Shown here: positions 35,805 through 45,053 of the stretch, one piece after another
Numbering within the stretch: the stretch's first letter is position 1
How the letters are laid out: every line of letters starts with the position of its first letter
Assembly: GCA_963797255.1 (NCBI GenBank)
Contig: CAWCOV010000018.1
Coordinates: 1 to 64,000 of the forward strand
Origin: JANXZS01 sp963797255
GTDB lineage: Bacteria; Acidobacteriota; Terriglobia; Terriglobales; Acidobacteriaceae
DNA length: 64,000 nt
Direction of reading: 5' to 3'
The notes under the pieces: model-generated
What the model was told of the DNA's origin: nothing
Seen by the model: only the letters and a program-made list of their open reading frames with translations
Databases searched by the model: none
Translations under genes and position numbers: made by a program

Positions 35805-38498
35805 ATGGGATGGCTCGCTCATCTTTTCTCCCGACGTCGCCGCTACGAAGATATCTCTGTCTCGATCCAGGAGCACATTGAGGAGCGGATCGAGGAACTG
35901 ATGGCCGACGGCACATCGCGCAAGCGAGCCGAGCAGATGACGAAGCGCGAGTTCGGCAACATGGATCTCGTGCAGCAGTGTAGCCGCGAAGTCTGGCAGT
36001 GGCGAGCGCTCGAATCCATTCTTGCGGACGTAAAATTCACGTTCCGCCGACTGGGAAAATCGCCGGGCTTCGCAGCGACGGTTCTCCTCACGCTGGCGAT
36101 CGGCATTGGCGCGAATACGGCGGTCTTCAGCGTGATCAACTGCATCCTTTTGAAACCCCTGCCTTACCCCGATTCAGAACACTTGGTCTCCTTGTGGCTC
36201 AACGCTTCCGGCGCAGGTGGCCTCGCAAACTTCTCCAGCGGCCTTCAGCTTTCCCCGTCGATGTATTTCACCTTTTCTGAACACAATCGAACCTTCCAGT
36301 CGATGGGTATCTGGGCTCCAAGCACGGCAAGCGTTACGGGCCTGGCTGAACCGGAAGAGGTGCGGACCGGGATGATCAGCGACGGCGTACTCGAGACATT
36401 GGAAGTTCCTCCTTTGGCTGGCCGCTGGCTCTCTCAAACCGACCAGGATCCACATGGCGGGAAGACCGTCGTGTTGAGCTACGGCTACTGGCAGCGCCGC
36501 TTCGGAGGCGATCGCAGCGTCATCGGACGCGCTATTCAGATCGACTCGCAGTCCAGGGAGATTGTTGGCGTCATGCCGCGCGGCTTCCGCTTGGTTGATC
36601 GCGACTTCGATCTTTTGATCCCTCTCGCGTTAGATCGCACGAATCAAAAATTGGGAGGCTTCGGTTACTACGGAATCGCCCGTCTTAAGCCGGGTATCCC
36701 ACTTGCACAGGCCGACGCCGATATTGCACGACTGATTCCGGTCTGGATGGATTCCTGGTCAAATGGCCCTGGCACCAATCCGCACGTCTATGAAAAGTGG
36801 AGAATCACCCCCAACTTCCGTTCGCTGAAGCAGCAGGTTATCGGCAGCGTAGGTAGCGTGTTGTGGGTGGTCATGGCGACCGTCGGACTCGTCATGCTGA
36901 TTGCGTGCACCAACGTCGCCAATCTCCTGCTAGTCCGTGCGGAATCGCGCCAGCATGAGCTTTCCATTCGAGCAGCGCTCGGCGCTGGCCGCATGCGCAT
37001 CGCGCGTGAGTTGCTCATTGAGAGCATATCGCTAGGGATTGTTGGAGGTGTAATAGCCATTGGTGTAGCGTTTGCGGGATTGCGCCTCCTCGTGGCCCTG
37101 GGTCCGGCAGATCTGCCGCGCCTAAGTGAACTCTCCCTTGATGCACGCTCGCTTGGCTTCACTTTCGCTGTCTCGGTTCTCTCGGGGCTCTTGTTCGGAT
37201 CCATCCCCGCCTTGAGATACGCCCGGACACAAGCTTCCTCAATTCGGGGAGACTCAAACCGCACGGCCAGCGCAAGTCGCTCCAGGCAGCGCTCGCGCAA
37301 CGGGATGGTTATAGCGCAGGTAGCCATGGCGCTTGTTCTCCTGGTGAGCGCTCTCCTTATGATCCGAACGTTCGCGGCACTGCGCAACGTCGAGCCCGGC
37401 TTTGCCGATCCTCAACACGTCCAGATCATGCACATCTGGATTCCAGACTTGCTGATTGCAGATCCGCAGACGGTTACACGCGCGCAGAACAACATCGCCG
37501 ACAAACTTGCCGCCATCCCGGGAGTCACATCAGTGGGTTTCGCTGGATCTGTGCCCATGGAAAGCAACGATCCCAACTGGGACGAGATTCGTGTGGAAGG
37601 TAAAGATTACGAAGGCGGGGAGCCGCCGCTCAGACTCTTCAATTACGTGTCGCCAGCGTATTTCAGCGCCATGGGCACTCGCCTTGTTGCGGGGCGCGAC
37701 TTCACATGGACGGACCTCTATGGCCTGCGATCTATGGTGATCGTCTCAGAAGATTTTGCGCGTGAGTCGTGGGGTTCGCCTTCCGCAGCCGTCGGTAAGC
37801 GCCTCCGCCAATTCTCCAACTCTCCTTGGCAGGAGGTCATCGGCGTCGTCGAAGACGTGCGGGTCCACGGCGTAAACGAGAAGGCGCCTGCCACTATCTA
37901 CTGGCCGGCAATGCTCAACAATCCATACACGACGAAGCCGACCATTGATGCCCCACGCTCCGTCACGTTCGCTATTCGCAGCGATCGTGCTGGAACCGAG
38001 AGTCTCCTCAACCAGGTAAAGCAGGCTGTCTGGTCAGTGAATGCAAGCTTGCCACTTGCGTCGGTGAGCACCATGCAGGAAATCTACAGCCACTCGCTCG
38101 CACGCACGTCGTTCACCCTCGTCATGCTGGGCATCGCCGGCGCAATGGCGCTTGCCTTAAGCCTCATTGGCATCTATGGAGTTATCTCGTACGCCGTATC
38201 GCAGCGTACTCGTGAAATTGGAATCCGTCTTGCACTTGGGGCGCAAAAGGGCGTGCTGCGATGGATGTTCGTTCGCTCCGCACTCCTGCTGACGGGAATT
38301 GGCGTCGCCATCGGTCTTGCAGCGGCAGCCGCACTCATGCAGCTCATGAAAGTGATGCTCTTCGGTGTCAGCCCGCTCGATCCCCTGACTTTTGTCGCCG
38401 TACCATTGATCCTGGTCACGGCAGCTGCGTTTGCAAGCTATCTGCCGGCGCGCCGCGCTGCTGGAATCAATCCAGTTGAAGCGCTGAGGGCGGAGTAG
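35805..38498 (+). CDS. Duplicated orphan ABC permease (ADOP) with prefix domain
   Basis: An 898-residue permease. It begins with a cytoplasmic helical prefix (about 1-75, RRYEDISVSIQEHIEERIEE...) found on PadR-linked members, then two MacB/FtsX halves (first helix GFAATVLLTLAIGIGANTAVFS; periplasmic core about 110-330; FtsX helices; second half after about 500, ending GINPVEALRAE). No ATPase is encoded nearby. The start at 35805 has a perfect TAGGAGG 7 nt upstream; the longer frame from 35754 overlaps padR and is not used. Likely regulated by the upstream PadR. Confidence 0.93.
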   Translation: MGWLAHLFSRRRRYEDISVSIQEHIEERIEELMADGTSRKRAEQMTKREFGNMDLVQQCSREVWQWRALESILADVKFTFRRLGKSPGFAATVLLTLAIGIGANTAVFSVINCILLKPLPYPDSEHLVSLWLNASGAGGLANFSSGLQLSPSMYFTFSEHNRTFQSMGIWAPSTASVTGLAEPEEVRTGMISDGVLETLEVPPLAGRWLSQTDQDPHGGKTVVLSYGYWQRRFGGDRSVIGRAIQIDSQSREIVGVMPRGFRLVDRDFDLLIPLALDRTNQKLGGFGYYGIARLKPGIPLAQADADIARLIPVWMDSWSNGPGTNPHVYEKWRITPNFRSLKQQVIGSVGSVLWVVMATVGLVMLIACTNVANLLLVRAESRQHELSIRAALGAGRMRIARELLIESISLGIVGGVIAIGVAFAGLRLLVALGPADLPRLSELSLDARSLGFTFAVSVLSGLLFGSIPALRYARTQASSIRGDSNRTASASRSRQRSRNGMVIAQVAMALVLLVSALLMIRTFAALRNVEPGFADPQHVQIMHIWIPDLLIADPQTVTRAQNNIADKLAAIPGVTSVGFAGSVPMESNDPNWDEIRVEGKDYEGGEPPLRLFNYVSPAYFSAMGTRLVAGRDFTWTDLYGLRSMVIVSEDFARESWGSPSAAVGKRLRQFSNSPWQEVIGVVEDVRVHGVNEKAPATIYWPAMLNNPYTTKPTIDAPRSVTFAIRSDRAGTESLLNQVKQAVWSVNASLPLASVSTMQEIYSHSLARTSFTLVMLGIAGAMALALSLIGIYGVISYAVSQRTREIGIRLALGAQKGVLRWMFVRSALLLTGIGVAIGLAAAAALMQLMKVMLFGVSPLDPLTFVAVPLILVTAAAFASYLPARRAAGINPVEALRAE

Positions 38499-38769
38499 AA
38501 GGTCGCCAACGCTGAAGGCGTTCTATCCAGAAAAAATTTGGACGGGATCGGATTCTCCTCAGAATTAAATGGGAGAAGAAGAGACTCGTTCCAATTTGAC
38601 CACTCCTCAGCTCTTTGCTTCGCCAGTTCCTCTATAGTTCCTAATGCAGGCGAGTCTTCCCGTTTAGACTCGGTTCAGATTACGCGCCGAACTGAAAATC
38701 AGCTTTTTCCGTGTCAGGGAAATAGCTTCCGGCGCAGACGTAATTATTCAGACAAGTCAGGAAAGTGAT

Positions 38770-39981
38770 ATGAGCAACATGATCGGGTATCGGCTGAATT
38801 CCTTATTAACCTTCTTCTTCGTTGGAGTGGTTCTGGCAGTTTCACATGTTCCTATAGCAAAGGCGCAGTCTGCGCAACTGGCTGCAACTCCACCGATGGG
38901 GTGGAACAGCTGGAATCATTTCGCAGGCAAGGTAACGGACGCCGATGTTCGTGCGGCGGCGGACGCCATGGTTGCCAGCGGAATGCGCGATGCTCACTAC
39001 GTCTACATCAATGTCGATGACACCTGGGAAGGCGAACGAGACGCGCAGGGCATCATCCACCCGAATAGCCGCTTCCCCGACATGAAGGCGCTTGGAGATT
39101 ATGTGCATTCGAAGGGGTTGAAGTTCGGAATCTATTCCTCTCCTGGACCCAAAACGTGCGCAGGCTACGAGGGAAGTTATGGCCACGAGGAACAGGATGC
39201 GAAAACCTACGCCGAGTGGGGCGTCGATTTTCTGAAATACGACTTATGCGGACTTCGTCCAATCATCGGTCTGTACGATCCCCATCAGGATCCCAAGAAG
39301 TCTTCCGCAATGATGCGAGATGCATATAAGAAAATGCACCAAGCTCTGCTGAAGACCGGTCGACCGATCGTTTACAGCGTTTGCCAATACGGTTCGGATT
39401 CCGTGTGGGAATGGGGAGAAGAGGTTGGAGGAAACCTCTGGCGCACAACGGATGATATAAGCGACAGCTATCGCAGCATGGCGTTGATTGGCTTCTCACA
39501 GGCGGGGCTCGAAAAGTTTGCTAAGCCGGGACACTGGAACGATCCTGACATGCTGGAAGTGGGCAACGGCGGCATGAATGCTGACCAGTACCGTACCCAG
39601 ATGAGTTTGTGGGCAATCCTCGCTGCACCCTTGCTCGCCGGTAACGACCTGAGCAAAATGGACGAGACCACGAAAAGTATCCTGATGAACAACGAAGTCA
39701 TTGCAGTGGATCAGGACAAACTGGGGATCCAGGGATTTCGTCTCGGCCCGCTTCAGACGTGGGTTCGCCCTCTGGCCGATGGTGCGAAAGCGGTGGCCTT
39801 GTTCAATTTTGTGACCGACGACGTACCTCAGCCGATCACGGTGCGGCTCAAAGATTTGGGTTTCACAGGCCCTGTTCATGCGCGAGATCTTTGGGCGCAC
39901 AAAGACCTGGGACTGATTAGCGATTCCTATACCGCTACTCCTCCTGAAGGAGGGGTCGTGATGCTGCGACTCTGGAAGTGA
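38770..39981 (+). CDS. Secreted GH27 alpha-galactosidase
   Basis: A 403-residue retaining glycosidase removing terminal alpha-galactose from galactomannan, melibiose-type oligosaccharides or glycoconjugates. Signal peptide about 1-33. The TIM barrel starts TPPMGWNSWN; the nucleophile is Asp158 in FLKYDLCG and the acid/base Asp229 in WRTTDDISDS, aligned with the human enzyme's Asp170 and Asp231. HWNDPDMLEVGNGG is also conserved. AGGA lies 7 nt before the ATG. Likely monocistronic and first gene of the carbohydrate region. Confidence 0.93.
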   Translation: MSNMIGYRLNSLLTFFFVGVVLAVSHVPIAKAQSAQLAATPPMGWNSWNHFAGKVTDADVRAAADAMVASGMRDAHYVYINVDDTWEGERDAQGIIHPNSRFPDMKALGDYVHSKGLKFGIYSSPGPKTCAGYEGSYGHEEQDAKTYAEWGVDFLKYDLCGLRPIIGLYDPHQDPKKSSAMMRDAYKKMHQALLKTGRPIVYSVCQYGSDSVWEWGEEVGGNLWRTTDDISDSYRSMALIGFSQAGLEKFAKPGHWNDPDMLEVGNGGMNADQYRTQMSLWAILAAPLLAGNDLSKMDETTKSILMNNEVIAVDQDKLGIQGFRLGPLQTWVRPLADGAKAVALFNFVTDDVPQPITVRLKDLGFTGPVHARDLWAHKDLGLISDSYTATPPEGGVVMLRLWK

Positions 39982-40086
39982 AGTGCTAGAGTCGCACCGT
40001 AGTGGATCAATGATGAGCTTTTGCGTCTAACGTCGCACAAATCGATTCTGTGCGGATAAGGCATAGGCTCAACCGAAATGCCGGCC

Positions 40087-41139
40087 CTAATGGTATTTGT
40101 TGTCGAACATTTGGGCCTCTCGCTCAAGTTCCGCGGTAGCAGCGGCGTGCGAGGATATCGCGACTTCGTAGCGAAAGGTTACTGACTGGGCTTTCTCCAA
40201 TGTGTAGTTAAGGGCAGCGGACTTAGGCGAGAAGATGTTTTGGCCGAGCGGATTGGCTGCAAATAGTCCATAGCCTCGCGCGTGCCAATAGGTTGGATAC
40301 CCCGGATTGCCTGGGTGATCGAAAATGGCGACGGTCGCGGTGCGGGTCCCGTTGTTTCCGGTCAATGCGCACCACCGCGCGCGGGTTCCCCAGACACCGG
40401 GCCCCTTTACACCTTCACTGGTGAGATAAACGCCGGTGGCTGGGTTTGGACCAGCAGGGGCGTCAACCTGGGTTGGGTTCCCGTTCGCGTCCATGAATGT
40501 GCCGCCCTTTTCCTCCGGCGATTCCAGCCAGCGAGCCACGCGCATGCCGAACAGGCCTTCCTTGTCGTCTTTGAAAACGGCGCGTTCGAGGGCCTTGAGG
40601 GTGACGATCTGATCGATGAATCGGGTGCCATTGCGACGCTGAAAAATGTATTGGGTGGTTTGTTGGAGCAGCTGTTGGTTTTCTCCAGTAACCCAGACCG
40701 ATTCGACGACCAGTTCTCCGCGGTCAGCGCCACTTTTCGTGGATACGATCTTCGTATGAAGGACCGTACCCATCTTTGAGCGGACTTCCGGCTTGATGGC
40801 GTCGGAATTGTTCCAGAAATCGAAGCCGTTGACGTTTCCATAATTGAACCAGAGGCCTGCGTGGTGCGGATGATCCACACGCTCGTCGGGGCGCGGCTCG
40901 AGTGGATATCCACGAGTAACTGTGGTGCCGTCCTCCGTGATAAGCGGGTATAGCACTGGCTTCTTTAGCGAGATCGGCCAGATGTAGGAGGTGAAGGGCT
41001 TTCCGTCGATAGTGATGTCCACGCGCCGATGCGGCTCATCGGCGACGACCTGAATGCCCTTGCCCGATTGCGCGGCGAAAGCCATCCCCGTCGATGTAAA
41101 CATTACGGCAAGCAAGCCTAAAATGACCCGTTTACTCAA
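40087..41139 (-). CDS. PmoA-like (DUF6807) exported protein
   Basis: A 350-residue protein with a signal peptide (MSKRVILGLLAVMFTSTGMAFA). The body matches the family annotated as methane-oxygenase PmoA-like/DUF6807, a beta-rich fold with ERVDHPHHAGLWFNYGNVNGFDFW and YPTYWHARGYGLFAANPLG. Despite the name there is no link to methane oxidation; these genes usually sit in carbohydrate-use clusters. Its start overlaps the end of the upstream oxidoreductase gene by 8 bp, so the two are co-translated and probably act on the same sugar or sugar derivative. Confidence 0.8.
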   Translation of the reverse strand: MSKRVILGLLAVMFTSTGMAFAAQSGKGIQVVADEPHRRVDITIDGKPFTSYIWPISLKKPVLYPLITEDGTTVTRGYPLEPRPDERVDHPHHAGLWFNYGNVNGFDFWNNSDAIKPEVRSKMGTVLHTKIVSTKSGADRGELVVESVWVTGENQQLLQQTTQYIFQRRNGTRFIDQIVTLKALERAVFKDDKEGLFGMRVARWLESPEEKGGTFMDANGNPTQVDAPAGPNPATGVYLTSEGVKGPGVWGTRARWCALTGNNGTRTATVAIFDHPGNPGYPTYWHARGYGLFAANPLGQNIFSPKSAALNYTLEKAQSVTFRYEVAISSHAAATAELEREAQMFDNKYH

Positions 41140-42487
41140 AGACCTTGCCTCCTGCGAGGACCTGCTGGTTCTTGTCGTCGAAGGTGACTTTCAGTCCGGT
41201 CTGGATTGCAGCCACGTTCATACAGAGTGCGATGGAGTGGCTGTAGCCGGCCTCAATCGGAGCATTTGGCGTCTTGCGCGAGCGGACGCATTCCATCCAG
41301 TTGCGCATGTTTGCCGAGGTTTGAGGGTCGCCGCCGGTGTTGGCGCCGCTGGAGACAGCCTCAGCCTTCTCGACCAGCGAAAAGCTCGGCAGCAGATTCG
41401 GCTTCATGTTCATGGCCGCGGCTTCCGGCGCTTGCAGGCCGCCGTCGGGAGTCACACGCTGCTTGTCCATGTCGATCATGCCGCCGTTGGAGTAATAGAG
41501 CTCTCTGACTCCGCTTGCCGAGTTGGTGAAGCGCGAGGAATATTGCACCTGGAAGCCCTTGCTCAGATCGTCGAGCGGGCCGTAATCGAATACCGCGGTC
41601 ATGGTGTCCCAGTTCTGACGCCCATCTTTCCAGAGATAAATACCCCCGTTCGCAACAACGCTGCGCGGATGCGGCAAGCCGGTGAACCAGTGAACTGTGT
41701 CAATCTGGTGGACGAGCCACTGATCGGGAATGCCGGACGAATACGGCCAGAAGAGGCGAAACTCAAGATATTTGCGAGCATCGAAAGGCTCGTAGGGGCG
41801 ATTGAGGAGATAGCGCTTCCAGTCCGTATCCTGCTCTTTCAATAGCGGCACAACATCCGGACGCCGCCAGCGGCCCGGCTGATTCACATTCCATGTCATC
41901 TCTACCATTACGATCTCGCCAAACTTGCCGGATTGAATGTACTCCGCCGCCTTTTGATAGCTTGGCGTCGAGCGGCGCTGCGTTCCAATCTGCACGATTT
42001 TCCCTGTGCTTTTGACAGCGGCGAGAAACGCTCGCGCGTCCTCCATAGTGTGCGCTGTTGGCTTTTCAACGTAAGCGTCGCGGCCTGCTTTGACTGCCTC
42101 AACACCGTGCAGCGCATGTTGGAAATCGGCGGTCCCGATAATCACCGCATCGACATCTTTTCGGGCGTAGAGTTCATCGTTATTTCGAACCGGAACGACG
42201 GAATTGCCGCAAACCTTCTGGATGTAAGCGACGCCCTCGTCGCGACGGCGGTTCCACAGATCCGACACAGCTACGAACTCAAAGTTGAGATCTTTGGCGT
42301 GTTCCTGAAAAGCAGGGATCAAGGAAGCCTTCATACGATCGCCACAGCCGATGACGCCCACCTTGACGCGGTCGTTCGCGCCCACAATGTTTGCATAGCT
42401 GGACGCGCTCCACGAAAAAGCAGTTGCAGCCAGCGCTCCACCGCCTGCTTTTAGAAAATCCCTGCGATTGCCACATTTCAACGTCAC
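41132..42487 (-). CDS. Tat-exported Gfo/Idh/MocA family oxidoreductase
   Basis: A 451-residue NAD(P)-type oxidoreductase. It starts with a twin-arginine signal (NRRDFLKAGGGALAATAFSWSASS) and then the Rossmann motif VGVIGCGDRM. The family signature VEKPTAHTMEDARAFLAA follows (Lys of EKP is catalytic). Periplasmic members keep a tightly bound cofactor and act on sugars or inositols, some as glycosidases by redox-assisted elimination. It precedes the PmoA-like gene with an 8-bp overlap on the minus strand. Confidence 0.9.
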   Translation of the reverse strand: MTLKCGNRRDFLKAGGGALAATAFSWSASSYANIVGANDRVKVGVIGCGDRMKASLIPAFQEHAKDLNFEFVAVSDLWNRRRDEGVAYIQKVCGNSVVPVRNNDELYARKDVDAVIIGTADFQHALHGVEAVKAGRDAYVEKPTAHTMEDARAFLAAVKSTGKIVQIGTQRRSTPSYQKAAEYIQSGKFGEIVMVEMTWNVNQPGRWRRPDVVPLLKEQDTDWKRYLLNRPYEPFDARKYLEFRLFWPYSSGIPDQWLVHQIDTVHWFTGLPHPRSVVANGGIYLWKDGRQNWDTMTAVFDYGPLDDLSKGFQVQYSSRFTNSASGVRELYYSNGGMIDMDKQRVTPDGGLQAPEAAAMNMKPNLLPSFSLVEKAEAVSSGANTGGDPQTSANMRNWMECVRSRKTPNAPIEAGYSHSIALCMNVAAIQTGLKVTFDDKNQQVLAGGKVFE

Positions 42488-42685
42488 TCTGTATCCTCCG
42501 CATGATGATTCTTACAGGTCATGGCTGCGTTTCAGACTTCCGAAGGCCAATGGTCGGGCCACAGAGTGCCATGAGTCAAGTTAGAGATTTGGGAATCGAT
42601 CCCCTGGTTCGAATTTGAACACAGTTTGCACCGACAGGCCGGTTCGGGCCGGTCAATTGACGCTAAGCTTTGCCTGGAGTAGCGA

Positions 42686-44584
42686 GTGAAACAAATGCAC
42701 AATCATGTTGACGGCTGGCTTCGTCCGGGAATCCGGATCGCAGTCGTTTTGGGGATGGGTATTGCAGCAACTCAAAGTTTGGCAGGGCAGCAGACCAGTG
42801 CACATGTGCCGCCCGAGGACGCCCGGAATACCGACATCCGAACGACTGACACCCCCGCGCCTCTACCCGAGTTCACCAACCTGAAAGCATGGGAAGAGCG
42901 CAGGATGTTCCTTCGAAATCAGATCCTGGTTTCGGCGGGGCTCTCGCCCATGCCGGATAGGACGCCGCTTAACGCGCAAATATTCGGAAAGGTTGTGGAG
43001 AAGGACTACACCATCGAGAAGGTGATGATTGAGACGATGCCCGGGTTTTATCTTGGCGGCAATCTCTACCGACCACGAAACGGCAAAGCAAAACATCCGG
43101 GCATCCTAAATCCGCACGGACACTGGCCGTATGGGCGACTTGAGAATCAGCGGCTCTATTCTGGGCCTTCCTTTGGCATCAGCCTCGCGCGACAGGGGTA
43201 TGTCGTATTCGCCTATGACATGGTCGGGTACACTGACACGATTCAGTTGCCCCACCATTTTGGTAGCCCTGAGCAGCGATTGTGGTCCTTCGGACCACTC
43301 GGGTTGCAGCTATGGAATTCCATCCGTTCGCTTGACTTCCTTGCGGCGCTGGACGATGTGGACACTACCCGTATGGGCGTAGCCGGCGCCTCTGGTGGTG
43401 GCACACAAGCTTTTCTGCTTGCTGCCGTAGACGATCGTTTGCAGTTTGACTCTCCCGTCAACATGGTGTCGGCGATTATGCAGGGAGGTGATCTCTGTGA
43501 GAACGCTCCCGGCCTTCGACTCAACACAAGCAACGTTGAGATCGCAGCCATGTTCGCACCGAAACCGATGTTGCTGGTGTCGGCTACAGGGGACTGGACA
43601 CACAACGTTCCAAAGCAGGAGTACCCCGCAATCAAAAGAATTTACGATCTCTACGGACAGGGGGACCACGTTGAGGTTGTTCAGATCAACGAAGAACACA
43701 ACTTCAATGAACTCAGCCGCGAAGCCGTTTACCGCTTTCTTGCGAAAAATAATCCCGGTCTGAGCGACACTCGGGAGCTTACCGAGCACAACATCTCCGT
43801 GCCTGTGCTGCAGGACATCATGGTGCTTTCAAATCACGCTCTGCCTGCCAACGCGCTCGATCTATCCGGCGTCTTTCAACTTTGGCGGACTATGTCAAAG
43901 GCTCAGAACGAGACGATTCAAGACCAAACCTTTCTTCGCGACCGAATGAAGCAGACCCTTGCGGTGGAGACACCTGCAAATGTGATTGCAGACCACGATG
44001 GCCAGTCGATTGTTCTCAGCCGTCTTTCGAAGAAGGATCGTGTCCGGGGCATCTGGATTTCGGGAACCGGCAAACCAGCCATCGTCGTCGATCCGAGCGG
44101 CTCGGCGGCGGCGCTTGAAAGCGATGTGGCACATCGCCTGAAGAAAGAGGGAAGGCCCATTCTGCTGCTGGATGTATTTCAGGTGGGCGCGGCAAAGGCG
44201 CCACGCGTTGGAGACAACCCACAGGGAGTCAGCCCAAAGTTGGCAGATGATGCCGACGATGAAGAGCGAGCCAACGCTGCAGCCGGATATCCGAAATTCC
44301 TGACTTTCAATGTGAGCCGCGACGCAGCTCGTGTTCAGGATATTGTTACGGCGATCGCCTATTTAACCAAGACCGGCAAGAGTGTTGAGATATTCGCCAC
44401 GGGGGACGCAGCCGTGTGGTCGACCTTTGCAACTGCCGTGAGTACGGTTCCGATATCGCTGCACGTCGAAAATGTGCCCAGCCTGACCTCGGATGCAGAT
44501 TACGTGGAGCACTTTAATGTTCCCGGCATCTTACGAGCGGGTGGTATTGCGACCGCCCAAAAGCTGGTGATGGTGGGTAAATGA
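42686..44584 (+). CDS. Exported alpha/beta-hydrolase (acetylxylan-esterase-like)
   Basis: A 632-residue protein with an N-terminal hydrophobic signal (about 14-34). The catalytic domain (about 60-360) has the nucleophile Ser236 in GVAGASGGGTQ, the active-site His338 in INEEHNFN and the segment PHGHWPYGRL typical of acetylxylan-esterase-like/dienelactone-hydrolase-like polysaccharide esterases. A second, unassigned domain (about 370-632) with KPAIVVDPSG and RPILLLDVFQVG looks like a further alpha/beta fold without an obvious nucleophile. Likely de-esterifies plant polysaccharide in the periplasm. It is divergent from the Gfo/Idh gene. Confidence 0.8.
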   Translation: MKQMHNHVDGWLRPGIRIAVVLGMGIAATQSLAGQQTSAHVPPEDARNTDIRTTDTPAPLPEFTNLKAWEERRMFLRNQILVSAGLSPMPDRTPLNAQIFGKVVEKDYTIEKVMIETMPGFYLGGNLYRPRNGKAKHPGILNPHGHWPYGRLENQRLYSGPSFGISLARQGYVVFAYDMVGYTDTIQLPHHFGSPEQRLWSFGPLGLQLWNSIRSLDFLAALDDVDTTRMGVAGASGGGTQAFLLAAVDDRLQFDSPVNMVSAIMQGGDLCENAPGLRLNTSNVEIAAMFAPKPMLLVSATGDWTHNVPKQEYPAIKRIYDLYGQGDHVEVVQINEEHNFNELSREAVYRFLAKNNPGLSDTRELTEHNISVPVLQDIMVLSNHALPANALDLSGVFQLWRTMSKAQNETIQDQTFLRDRMKQTLAVETPANVIADHDGQSIVLSRLSKKDRVRGIWISGTGKPAIVVDPSGSAAALESDVAHRLKKEGRPILLLDVFQVGAAKAPRVGDNPQGVSPKLADDADDEERANAAAGYPKFLTFNVSRDAARVQDIVTAIAYLTKTGKSVEIFATGDAAVWSTFATAVSTVPISLHVENVPSLTSDADYVEHFNVPGILRAGGIATAQKLVMVGK

Positions 44585-44686
44585 GAAATGATTCGTGGAC
44601 GATTTTTCATTGGATCGCTGCGAGCTAAGAGGCTTGTTTCCAAGGGAATCGACTCGCATACTGCCCAAGGAACAGGGCAGACAAGC

Positions 44687-44773
44687 TTATCCGCGGTTAC
44701 GAAACTCCTGCCACAGACACAGCAGGATGATCACCGCAACCAGGATCACGGCGACATTGGCGCCAGTCAACAC
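44687..44773 (-). CDS. Possible very small membrane protein
   Basis: A 28-codon frame from a GTG (44773) reads LTGANVAVILVAVIILLCLW and ends QEFRNRG before TAA. It is one hydrophobic helix with a basic C-terminal tail, the usual look of small membrane peptides. There is no good ribosome-binding site and it lies in a decayed-looking spacer, so it may be chance or the end of a broken gene. Confidence 0.22.
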   Translation of the reverse strand: MLTGANVAVILVAVIILLCLWQEFRNRG

Positions 44774-44860
44774 TTCACACCAGAAGCGTTTGCCTTACAG
44801 AAATTCGCGATATGCATATGCCGATTTAACCCGGCTACTTCCGGCTGAGATGCGTGGCGT

Positions 44861-44907
44861 GGGCTTTGAGCCTAGTCGAGTATGCCAGTTACGACGAATT
44901 TCCCCCT
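44861..44907 (-). pseudogene. tRNA-Leu(CAA)-like 5' half
   Basis: Read on the minus strand from 44907, AGGGGGA begins an acceptor-like strand, GTCGTAACTGGCATAC resembles a D-arm with the GG pair, and CTAGG-CTCAAAG-CC resembles an anticodon 5' stem and loop with T33, anticodon CAA and A37. The 3' stem is lost after two bases and no variable arm or T-arm follows. The acceptor-to-D spacing is about 4 nt too long, so the identification is weaker than for the tRNA-Gly half at 13.7 kb. Directly beyond its 5' end is a small hairpin AACAGG (44908-44913) / CCTGTT (44925-44930). Confidence 0.35.
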
Positions 44908-44975
44908 AACAGGCTGTGAATTCGCCTGTTGTTCGCCCTTCATTTAGGTTTGAAGTGACCTACTCCACGAGGAGA

Positions 44976-45022
44976 TCGCCCACCGTGAATGCTAGTAGAT
45001 AGCAAGCATTCCTGGTGGGCGA
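44976..45022. repeat. Long imperfect hairpin between convergent genes
   Basis: TCGCCCACC-GT-GAATGCT (44976-44993) is complementary to AGCATTC-CT-GGTGGGCGA (45005-45022), giving 16 paired bases with one symmetric 2-nt internal loop and an 11-nt apical loop. It lies 32 bp before the stop of the giant minus-strand gene. It may end transcription of that gene, but there is no T-run on either side. Otherwise 44585-45053 shows no gene. Confidence 0.6.
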
Positions 45023-45053
45023 CACTATCTTCTCCGATTGTCTGTTAGAACTC

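Noticed and set aside
40087..41139. Reading the PmoA-like gene as particulate methane monooxygenase
   Set aside because: The protein is a soluble exported beta-rich DUF6807-type protein without membrane helices or copper-site motifs; the family name is misleading.
42601..42625. GGTTCGAATTTGAAC resembling a tRNA T-arm
   Set aside because: The flanks cannot form the T-stem or an acceptor stem, and no anticodon arm lies at the right distance.
44595..44909. Plus-strand ORF ending RGVGFEPSRVCQLRRISP
   Set aside because: Such endings are typical of spurious proteins produced by translating the complement of tRNA-like DNA; the preceding residues have no protein-like pattern and no ribosome-binding site.
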